Of a DNA stretch of 5,236 nucleotides, positions 1 to 5,236 are shown piece after piece. The notes beneath the pieces are model-generated. The model made no database searches. It was not told where the DNA came from and worked only from the letters and a program-made list of their open reading frames with translations. The first letter of the stretch is position 1. The number at the start of each line of letters is the position of its first letter. Made by a program: the position numbers and the translations under genes. The DNA is from Bacteroidota bacterium (GTDB taxonomy: Bacteria > Bacteroidota > Bacteroidia > Flavobacteriales > Flavobacteriaceae): NCBI GenBank assembly GCA_006227965.1, contig SBFL01000422.1, positions 1 through 5,236 of the forward strand, given 5' to 3'.

Positions 1-159
1 GTTCACCGTAAACTGATAAATGAAATTCCCAAGGATCGCAAGGGCAATTACCACATATAAATAATGCAACCAGGGATAACGGGTACCCGATTTCAGGGCC
101 TGCAGGGTATAGAGCCCCATGGCCAGGTACACGATGATAAAGACAATCCAGCGGAGCAT
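1..159 (-). CDS. Membrane protein N-terminus, probably a membrane-anchored metallophosphoesterase (partial)
   Basis: Only the first 53 codons are present; the reading frame stays open to the left edge. The protein starts MLRWIVFIIVY and shows two hydrophobic segments, roughly residues 2-22 and 33-51, separated by a short polar stretch (KSGTRYPW), so an integral inner-membrane N-terminus is clear. The pattern of a short MLRW start, a first helix ending in LQALK and a second helix ending in NFIYQF matches what I recall of flavobacterial metallophosphoesterases that carry several transmembrane helices before a cytoplasmic or periplasmic calcineurin-like domain. The catalytic domain (D-x-H, GD, GNH motifs) lies outside the window, so the enzyme assignment is an inference. 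The gene lies 44 bp downstream of cutC on the same strand and may share its transcript, although a TAnnTTTG element lies just upstream. The ATG at 157-159 is the only reasonable start; no Shine-Dalgarno sequence precedes it. An unrelated small membrane protein is the main alternative. Confidence 0.6.
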   Translation of the reverse strand, partial: MLRWIVFIIVYLAMGLYTLQALKSGTRYPWLHYLYVVIALAILGNFIYQFTVN

Positions 160-171
160 GAATATTTTTTA

Positions 172-179
172 CAAATATA
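172..179 (-). promoter_or_regulatory. Candidate Bacteroidota -7 element (TATATTTG)
   Basis: Read on the minus strand, this is TATATTTG, a full match to the Bacteroidota consensus TAnnTTTG. It lies in the AT-rich gap between the cutC stop and the start of the membrane protein. Only 12 bases separate it from the ATG, so a transcript from it would have a leader of just a few bases. The nearest upstream TTG (plus-strand CAA at 195-197) is about 15 bp away, shorter than the usual -33/-7 spacing. It could be a weak internal promoter or chance in AT-rich sequence. Confidence 0.3.
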
Positions 180-203
180 CTTTATTTAAAGCCGCAACGG
201 GCG

Positions 204-932
204 TTACGCCACCGGGTCCTTTAGCCTTTTTACTACTTCCCGGAGCAGGTTTTCATCGGGCAGAAGCGGGGTGCCTTCCCTTAAAAGAGAAGCGCTGTTC
301 AGGGGCAGGCCCTTAAAGGATTCAGGGCTCAATTTCGGGATCCCACTGAGGTGGACCGCCTCAAAACCCTTTCCCATGAAAGCCTTTAGGTTATCAGGGC
401 GTATCCCGCCTCCGGGCATGATCCCGCAGCCGGAATGCCCGGCCAGGTGTTCTAACAACGCTAAGCCCTGTAGTGCCGCCGGGGCCTGTCCGCTGCTGAG
501 GATGGTATTTACCCCCAGGGCCTCAAGCCCTGAGAGGGCTGTTTCCCAATCCGGGATCCGGTCAAAGGCCCGGTGGAACGTGAGGTGGCAGCCCCGGGCT
601 GCTTCTGCCAGTAAAGCCATCCCATGCATATTGAGATTTCCGTCTTCAAGGAGGCACCCGGTGGCAATCCCTTCATATCCCAATTCCCGGCTGTATTCAA
701 TATCGCGGAGCATTTGGGATAAGATCTCATCAGAATACGCAAAATCACCACTCCTGGGGCGGACCAGCACGTGGACGGGAATTGCAACGGCTTCACGGAC
801 GGCTTCCAAAAGGCCTGGAGAGGGCGTGATGCCCCCAACCGCCAGTTCTGCACATAGCTCCAGACGATCTGCCCCGGCCCGCTCAGCTATCCGGGCGGAG
901 GTAACCGAGGTGACGCATACTTCTACCTTCAT
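204..932 (-). CDS. cutC: CutC family protein (copper homeostasis protein CutC)
   Basis: A complete 242-residue protein, the usual length for CutC. Family motifs run in order: GADRLELC (20-27), GGITPS (33-38), PVHVLVRPRSGDF (52-64), TFHRAFD (118-124), SSGQ (146-149), the phosphate-site-like loop IMPGGGIRPDNL (171-182) and VHLSG (193-197). These match the TIM-barrel CutC fold seen in E. coli. No signal peptide is present, so it should be cytoplasmic. CutC was named from copper-sensitive E. coli mutants, but its molecular activity is unsettled: some studies attribute the copper phenotype to a neighbouring small RNA, and the barrel looks enzyme-like, so the copper label should be read with caution. 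Cys27 in LELC is the conserved cysteine. No copper transporter, chaperone or metal-binding CxxC protein is encoded nearby. The ATG at 930-932 begins the conserved MKVEVCV strand, so the start is secure. The gene is divergent from the asparaginase gene and is followed on its own strand by the membrane protein. Confidence 0.95.
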   Translation of the reverse strand: MKVEVCVTSVTSARIAERAGADRLELCAELAVGGITPSPGLLEAVREAVAIPVHVLVRPRSGDFAYSDEILSQMLRDIEYSRELGYEGIATGCLLEDGNLNMHGMALLAEAARGCHLTFHRAFDRIPDWETALSGLEALGVNTILSSGQAPAALQGLALLEHLAGHSGCGIMPGGGIRPDNLKAFMGKGFEAVHLSGIPKLSPESFKGLPLNSASLLREGTPLLPDENLLREVVKRLKDPVA

Positions 933-936
933 TGAC

Positions 937-944
937 TATCTTTA
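937..944 (+). promoter_or_regulatory. Candidate -7 element for the asparaginase gene (TATCTTTA)
   Basis: TATCTTTA matches seven of the eight positions of TAnnTTTG (two of them free) and lies 27 bases before the asparaginase ATG, a plausible promoter distance. No TTG is seen at the expected -33 spacing, which would fall inside the cutC coding start. The call is tentative. Confidence 0.25.
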
Positions 945-950
945 AGGGGT

Positions 951-958
951 TAAATGTA
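951..958 (-). promoter_or_regulatory. Candidate -7 element for cutC (TACATTTA)
   Basis: Read on the minus strand, this is TACATTTA, one base short of TAnnTTTG, with 18 bases to the cutC ATG. No upstream TTG at suitable spacing was found. It lies only 6 bp from the plus-strand candidate and the two point towards each other, so if both are real, their polymerase footprints would overlap. Confidence 0.25.
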
Positions 959-971
959 ACTCCTTCCACGT

Positions 972-1970
972 ATGAAGCGAAGAAAATTCCTAAAGAATTC
1001 CACCCTCGGATCGGCCGCTGTCCTGGGGGTGACCCCCTTGGTATCCTGCAGGGAAGCTGCCTCTCCCATGCCGAAACCGGAGTTGTTGCCTGGTGGACCA
1101 GTAGCCATTTGCACCTGGGATTTCAAGAATGCCACGGCCCGGGCATGGGAGGTATTACAGGAAGGCGGGAGCGCTCTGGATGCTGTAGAAGCCGGGGTAA
1201 TGGTGGAAGAAGCTGACCCGGGCAACCAAACCGTGGGCCTCGGGGGACGGCCCGATAGGGATGGCTATGTGACCCTGGATGCCTGTATCATGGATTCCCT
1301 GGGCAACTGCGGATCCGTGATGGGCCTCGAAGGCTATGTCCACGCCATATCCGTGGCCCGCAAGGTAATGGAGCAAACCCCCCATGTAATCCTGGTCGGG
1401 GAAGGTGCCTCCCGGTTTGCAAGGGAACAGGGGTTCCCCACACGTGATCTTCTTACGGAAGCCAGCCGGCAGCAGTGGATGGAATGGAAAAAAAACGAAG
1501 ACTACCAGCCCGTGATCAATATTGAAAACCACGATACCATCGGAATGCTGGCCATGGATGCGGATGGGGCCCTTGCCGGAGCCTGCACTACCAGCGGACT
1601 GGCCTACAAGATGCGTGGCCGTGTGGGAGATTCACCGGTAATTGGCGCAGGCCTCTATGTAGATCCGGAAGTAGGGGGCGCCACTGCCACAGGACTGGGA
1701 GAAGAGGTAGTACGAACGGTAGGGAGTTTCCTGATCGTCGAGCTGATGCGGCAGGGAAAAAGCCCCCAGGAGGCCTGCGAGGAAGGAGTGCGCCGTATCC
1801 TTGCCCGCAAGAAGGGCAAACCCGATTTTCAAATTGGATTCATCGCCCTGAACACCGGGGGGGAGACCGGTGGATACTGCATCCACCCCGGCTTCACATA
1901 CCGGCAGTACGATGCACAGGGGCATCGAAATACGCCTGTCAGCAGCTACCTTAAATCCTCAGAATCTTAG
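972..1970 (+). CDS. N4-(beta-N-acetylglucosaminyl)-L-asparaginase (glycosylasparaginase), Tat-exported lipoprotein
   Basis: A complete 332-residue Ntn-hydrolase that cleaves the bond between asparagine and N-acetylglucosamine in glyco-asparagine. The family is made as a precursor that cuts itself into alpha and beta chains. The cleavage motif HDTIGM is intact, placing the cut between Asp188 and the nucleophile Thr189. Other active-site positions expected from the Flavobacterium enzyme are present: Trp49, Thr207 in CTTSG, Arg217 and Asp220 in GRVGDSP, and Thr240-Gly241 in ATATG. The alpha chain also carries the family motif GLGGRPDRDG (89-98) followed by LDACIMD. The N-terminus MKRRKFLK is a twin-arginine signal, followed by a hydrophobic stretch and the lipobox LVSC with Cys26, so a lipid-anchored protein exported folded by Tat is predicted. 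The ATG at 972 is chosen because it begins the Tat motif; it has no Shine-Dalgarno sequence. It is divergent from cutC, and polA starts 31 bp after its stop. A plain asparaginase is less likely given the close motif match. Confidence 0.95.
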   Translation: MKRRKFLKNSTLGSAAVLGVTPLVSCREAASPMPKPELLPGGPVAICTWDFKNATARAWEVLQEGGSALDAVEAGVMVEEADPGNQTVGLGGRPDRDGYVTLDACIMDSLGNCGSVMGLEGYVHAISVARKVMEQTPHVILVGEGASRFAREQGFPTRDLLTEASRQQWMEWKKNEDYQPVINIENHDTIGMLAMDADGALAGACTTSGLAYKMRGRVGDSPVIGAGLYVDPEVGGATATGLGEEVVRTVGSFLIVELMRQGKSPQEACEEGVRRILARKKGKPDFQIGFIALNTGGETGGYCIHPGFTYRQYDAQGHRNTPVSSYLKSSES

Positions 1971-1978
1971 TAGATTTG
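1971..1978 (+). promoter_or_regulatory. Candidate polA promoter, Bacteroidota -7 element (TAGATTTG)
   Basis: TAGATTTG is a full match to TAnnTTTG and begins at the base after the asparaginase stop codon. It sits 23 bases before the preferred polA ATG, which would give a leader of roughly 15-18 bases, a normal arrangement in this phylum. A TTG at -33 spacing is not seen in the asparaginase coding end, so the upstream half is weak. Its perfect match, position in a gap of only 31 bp and distance to the start make it the best promoter candidate in the window. Confidence 0.45.
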
Positions 1979-2001
1979 GAGACCTTAGAAATCACCCTTT
2001 T

Positions 2002-4833
2002 ATGTCTGACAAAAAACGTCTTTTTCTCCTTGATGCCTATGCCCTGATCTTCAGGGCCTATTATGCCCTGATCAAAAACCCCCGCATAAATTCGAAGGGG
2101 ATGGACACCTCGGCCATCATGGGATTTATGAATTCCCTCTTCGATGTGATCAAACGGGAACAGCCCGACCACCTGGCGGTATGTTTTGACAAGGATGGAA
2201 GTGCCGAGCGCACCGAATTATTCCCGGAGTACAAAGCCAACCGGGATGAAACTCCGGATGCCATTCGCGTGGCGGTACCCTGGATCCACAAGATCATGGA
2301 GGCCATGCATATTCCCTGCATCGAAGTTTCCGGACTGGAGGCAGACGACATTATCGGCACCCTGGCCAAACAGGCCGAAAAGCAGGGGTACGAGGTTTAC
2401 ATGGTCACACCCGACAAGGATTTCGGCCAGCTGGTTTCGGAAAACATTTTTATGTACCGGCCCTCCCGAATGGGCAATGGCATAGAGATCTGGGGGATTC
2501 CTGAGATCCAGAAGCGCTTTGGGGTGGAAAAGCCGGAACAGGTCATCGACTATCTGGGAATGATGGGAGACAGCAGTGACAATATACCGGGACTGCCAGG
2601 GGTAGGTGAAAAGACCGCTAAGAAATTCATTTCCCAATTCGGTTCCCTGGAAGCCCTTTTGGAAAATACGGACCAGCTCAGTGGTAAGATGAGGGCGAAG
2701 GTGGAGGAAAATGCGGAGCTCGGGCGCCTTTCCAAAAAGCTGGCCACCATTTGCGTGGATTGCGAGGTCACCTTTGACGAGAAGGATTTTGAACTCAGCG
2801 TGCCGGACAGTCAGAAAGTACAGGAGTTGTTTGAGGAACTCGAGTTCCGCAGGCTTAAAGAACAATTTCTCAGGGTCTTTTCAGGAGAGGTGGAAAAGAC
2901 CCCCACTCAGGTCAGCAGTACCGAAACCGCGCGAAAGCAAAAGCGGGAGGCGGGCAGCGGTCAGTTTTCCCTTTTCGGGGAGGAGGCCGTTGAAGGAAAA
3001 GTGGAGGCATATACCGGAAGGATGACCCTCAAGGAGGTGCCGCATCTCTATCAGCCCGTTAAAAAAGGGATAGCCCTTCAACTCTTTCTAAAAAGCATGA
3101 TGCAGCAGAAAAGGGTCTGTTTCGATACGGAGACTACTTCCCTTAACCCTCTGGAAGCAGAACTGGTGGGGATTGCCTTCAGCTGGGAGGCGCATAAGGG
3201 CTTTTACGTTCCCTTCCCCGAAGATCAGGAAGAGACGGCAGGGCTCTTGGAGGAACTCCGCCCATTTTTTGAATCCCTGGAAATTGAGAAGGTCGGGCAA
3301 AACCTGAAATACGACATCAAAGTGCTCCACCGGTATGGCATGCCGGTCAGGGGGCCGCTTTTCGATACCATGCTGGCGCACTACCTGATCAATCCGGATA
3401 TGCGCCACAATATGGATGTCCTGGCGGAGACCTACCTGAACTACAGCCCGGTTTCCATCACCGAATTGATTGGCAAAAAAGGGAAAAACCAGCTGAGTAT
3501 GAGGGAGGTGCCCCAGGAACAGGTGGCCGAATACGCCGTGGAAGATGCCGACATCACCATGCAGCTCGCCACGCATTTTGCACCGGAACTCAAGGAGGCC
3601 AAAGTACTAAAACTGTTTACGGACATCGAAATCCCGCTGCTGAGGGTGCTGGCAGATATGGAACTGGAGGGCATTAACCTGGATACAGGGTTCCTGGGCC
3701 ACCTCTCAGGGGAACTCGAAAAGGACATCGCATCCCTGGAACAAAGGATCTACCAGGAGGCCGGAGAATCCTTCAACATAGGATCCCCGAAACAACTGGG
3801 GGAAATCCTTTTTGACAAATTGAAACTCGTAGACAAACCCAAGAAAACCCGGACCGGACAGTATTCCACTGCGGAAGATGTCCTTTCGGGCCTGGCCAAG
3901 GACCACAAGATCATCAGGGACGTGCTTGAGTACAGGGGGCTGACCAAGCTGAAAAGCACCTACGTGGATGCCCTGCCCGAACAGGTAGAGCCCTTCACCG
4001 GTCGCGTGCATACGGATTACATGCAGACCGTTGCGGCCACAGGACGCCTTAGCAGCAACAACCCCAATCTGCAGAACATCCCGATCCGCACGGAGCGGGG
4101 ACGGCAGATCCGTAAGGCCTTTATTCCCCGAAATGCCGGCTATAAATTGCTGGCAGCGGATTATTCCCAGATAGAACTAAGGATCATCGCCGCCCTGAGC
4201 GAAGAGACCACTATGATCGAATCCTTTAAACGTGGCGAGGACATCCATGCCTCAACGGCGGCACAGGTATTTAAGGTGCCTCTTGAAGAAGTGACACGGG
4301 AGCAACGTTCCAATGCCAAAACGGTAAATTTCGGGATCATCTATGGGGTGTCTGCTTTTGGGCTCAGCAATCAAACCAGTCTAAGCCGGACGGAGGCCAA
4401 GGAACTGATCGACACTTATTACGAAACCTATCCAAAACTACGCACGTACATCAGCAATCAAATTGATTTTGCCCGGGAACACGGGTATGTACAAACCGTC
4501 CTGGGGCGCCGCAGGTATTTAAAGGACATCAACGGGAGTAATGCGGTGGTCCGCGGGGCTGCCGAACGCAACGCGATCAATGCTCCCATACAGGGAAGCG
4601 CGGCAGATATCATTAAGATTGCCATGATACGGATTCATCAGAAACTACAGGAAAAAGGGTGCCGGACGAAAATGCTTCTGCAGGTGCACGATGAACTGGT
4701 ATTCGATGTGTACACCCCCGAGCTTGATGAGGTGAGCAAACTGATCCGGTCCGAAATGGAAAATGCCTATACCCTGGCGGTGCCCCTGGTGGTGGATATC
4801 GGGGTGGGAGACAACTGGCTTGAGGCCCACTAA
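2002..4833 (+). CDS. polA: DNA polymerase I with 5'-3' and 3'-5' exonuclease domains
   Basis: A complete 943-residue Pol I that fills gaps and removes primers in replication and excision repair. The 5' nuclease domain (about 1-290) has its acidic residues: Asp11, Asp63, Glu113/Asp115/Asp116 in LEADD, Asp138/Asp140 in TPDKD, Asp190/Asp193 in GDSSDN, and the GLPGVGEKTA helix-hairpin-helix. The 3'-5' exonuclease (about 355-535) is intact: Asp375/Glu377 in FDTET, Asn434/Asp438 in NLKYD, and Asp515 in YAVEDAD, so proofreading is expected. The polymerase domain (about 540-943) has motif A DYSQIELR with Asp720, the O-helix with Arg769, Lys773, Phe777 and Tyr781, and motif C QVHDE with Asp897. Phe777 occupies the position that disfavours dideoxynucleotides. 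The linker at 291-340 is charged and contains QFSLF (321-325), like a beta-clamp-binding motif. The start at 2002 is preferred because MSDKKRLFLLDAYALIFRAYY is the usual Pol I N-terminus; an in-frame ATG at 1870 would add 44 unrelated residues inside the asparaginase gene. The length is close to that of E. coli Pol I (928). Confidence 0.98.
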   Translation: MSDKKRLFLLDAYALIFRAYYALIKNPRINSKGMDTSAIMGFMNSLFDVIKREQPDHLAVCFDKDGSAERTELFPEYKANRDETPDAIRVAVPWIHKIMEAMHIPCIEVSGLEADDIIGTLAKQAEKQGYEVYMVTPDKDFGQLVSENIFMYRPSRMGNGIEIWGIPEIQKRFGVEKPEQVIDYLGMMGDSSDNIPGLPGVGEKTAKKFISQFGSLEALLENTDQLSGKMRAKVEENAELGRLSKKLATICVDCEVTFDEKDFELSVPDSQKVQELFEELEFRRLKEQFLRVFSGEVEKTPTQVSSTETARKQKREAGSGQFSLFGEEAVEGKVEAYTGRMTLKEVPHLYQPVKKGIALQLFLKSMMQQKRVCFDTETTSLNPLEAELVGIAFSWEAHKGFYVPFPEDQEETAGLLEELRPFFESLEIEKVGQNLKYDIKVLHRYGMPVRGPLFDTMLAHYLINPDMRHNMDVLAETYLNYSPVSITELIGKKGKNQLSMREVPQEQVAEYAVEDADITMQLATHFAPELKEAKVLKLFTDIEIPLLRVLADMELEGINLDTGFLGHLSGELEKDIASLEQRIYQEAGESFNIGSPKQLGEILFDKLKLVDKPKKTRTGQYSTAEDVLSGLAKDHKIIRDVLEYRGLTKLKSTYVDALPEQVEPFTGRVHTDYMQTVAATGRLSSNNPNLQNIPIRTERGRQIRKAFIPRNAGYKLLAADYSQIELRIIAALSEETTMIESFKRGEDIHASTAAQVFKVPLEEVTREQRSNAKTVNFGIIYGVSAFGLSNQTSLSRTEAKELIDTYYETYPKLRTYISNQIDFAREHGYVQTVLGRRRYLKDINGSNAVVRGAAERNAINAPIQGSAADIIKIAMIRIHQKLQEKGCRTKMLLQVHDELVFDVYTPELDEVSKLIRSEMENAYTLAVPLVVDIGVGDNWLEAH

Positions 4834-4853
4834 CCCCGGGAAAAGGCTGCTGT

Positions 4854-5236
4854 CTATCTCCTTTCGAAGATCAGGGATCCGCTGCTTCCGATATCGTCAA
4901 AATCGGAGCCCTGCAAATCGAATGTAAGCCTGTCACCGGACAGGACAACCTCAACGGTTTCCGTCATTCCCGAGGAATCTGTGATCTCCAGCTGCCCACT
5001 TTCATACCTGTAGGTGGCGCTTTCCGTATCGCGCTCCGTCGGACAATCAAAACTGAGCCCCCCCGTAAGGAGACCGCTGTAATCCAGGTAAGCCAGCGAG
5101 GTCTGAAAGAGGGCTGTTCCATTTTCTTCAAACTCCAGGGTGATCAGGTAACACCCCTGCAAGGCCAGAAAACCGACCAATTGTTCCGCTGCTTCTTCTT
5201 CAGGGGAAGTCCCATCGAGTTCCGCCGCTACCAGTT
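4854..5236 (-). CDS. Uncharacterised protein C-terminus, beta-rich and possibly lipocalin-like (partial)
   Basis: The minus-strand frame is open from the right edge to a TAG stop at 4854-4856, giving 126 visible residues. A TTG at 5178-5180 could be read as a start, but the frame continues upstream without a stop in the same acidic style (AAELDGTSPEEEAAEQ), so the real start is probably outside the window. I do not recognise the gene. What can be seen is short alternating hydrophobic and polar strands (YLITLEFEENGTALF, TYRYESGQLEITDSSG, TVEVVLSGDRLTFDL), glycine and Asp-Gly turns, many acidic residues and two cysteines that could pair (GCYL and FDCP). This pattern resembles the small secreted or lipoprotein lipocalin-like domains common in Flavobacteriaceae, where a strand pair of the type GTW..T.......G is followed by Y.ysg..l.i....g. 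Without the N-terminus, a signal peptide or lipobox cannot be judged. It converges on polA, with 20 bp between the stop codons. Confidence 0.7.
   Translation of the reverse strand, partial: LVAAELDGTSPEEEAAEQLVGFLALQGCYLITLEFEENGTALFQTSLAYLDYSGLLTGGLSFDCPTERDTESATYRYESGQLEITDSSGMTETVEVVLSGDRLTFDLQGSDFDDIGSSGSLIFERR

Noticed and set aside
183..208. Small palindrome GGCG-TAA-CGCC at the cutC stop codon
   Set aside because: The stem is only four base pairs with a three-base loop, and no T-tract follows it directly. It is probably chance in GC-rich sequence.
930..932. CutC as evidence of a copper-resistance cluster
   Set aside because: No copper ATPase, CopZ/CueR-like protein, CusABC component or metal-binding cysteine motif is present in the window, and the copper role of CutC is itself disputed.
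271..945. Long plus-strand open frame (224 codons) antisense to cutC
   Set aside because: It lies almost entirely opposite cutC, whose full set of family motifs proves the minus-strand frame. The plus-strand product is rich in Arg, Ser and Pro, as expected of a mirror frame in GC-rich coding sequence.
932..1225. Short open frames on both strands across the cutC/asparaginase junction
   Set aside because: They overlap the well-supported Tat signal and alpha chain of the asparaginase, and the products are unlike any known protein.
2218..2865. 215-codon minus-strand open frame opposite polA (also 3088-3576)
   Set aside because: Both lie inside polA sequence encoding conserved nuclease motifs. 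The products show no recognisable family pattern and have no upstream promoter or gap of their own.
4834..4866. Possible terminator hairpin between polA and the convergent gene (GAAAAGG with CCTTTC)
   Set aside because: The stem is about six base pairs with a bulge and a large loop, with no following T-run on either strand. That is too weak to call.

Overview
This window most likely comes from a fairly GC-rich member of the Bacteroidota, probably family Flavobacteriaceae (a Robiginitalea-like lineage would fit). The evidence is that the recognisable proteins resemble flavobacterial homologues (notably a glycosylasparaginase very close in motifs to the Elizabethkingia/Flavobacterium enzyme), no clear Shine-Dalgarno sequences precede the starts, and TAnnTTTG-type -7 elements typical of Bacteroidota sit in the short gaps between genes. 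The genus is an inference from recalled protein similarity and was not tested.

Layout from left to right. (1) The N-terminus of a membrane protein on the minus strand, cut by the left edge, which looks like the start of a membrane-anchored metallophosphoesterase. (2) cutC on the minus strand, a complete TIM-barrel protein, followed after 44 bp by gene 1 on the same strand. (3) A 39-bp divergent intergenic region with candidate -7 elements facing both ways. (4) A complete plus-strand N4-(beta-N-acetylglucosaminyl)-L-asparaginase with a twin-arginine signal and a lipobox. (5) A perfect TAnnTTTG element directly behind its stop codon, then polA, encoding a full three-domain DNA polymerase I of 943 residues. 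(6) A 20-bp convergent gap, then the C-terminal part of an unrecognised minus-strand protein with a beta-rich, lipocalin-like look; its start lies beyond the right edge.

The genes do not form one pathway. CutC and the metallophosphoesterase-like gene may be co-transcribed. The asparaginase belongs to periplasmic or surface breakdown of N-linked glyco-asparagine, and polA is a housekeeping replication and repair gene that probably has its own promoter. Coding density is very high and no gap exceeds 50 bp. I found no tRNA, rRNA, CRISPR array, insertion sequence or notable repeat. I see no novel multi-gene system; the most interesting details are a beta-clamp-binding-like motif in the PolA linker and the combined Tat/lipoprotein signal on the asparaginase.
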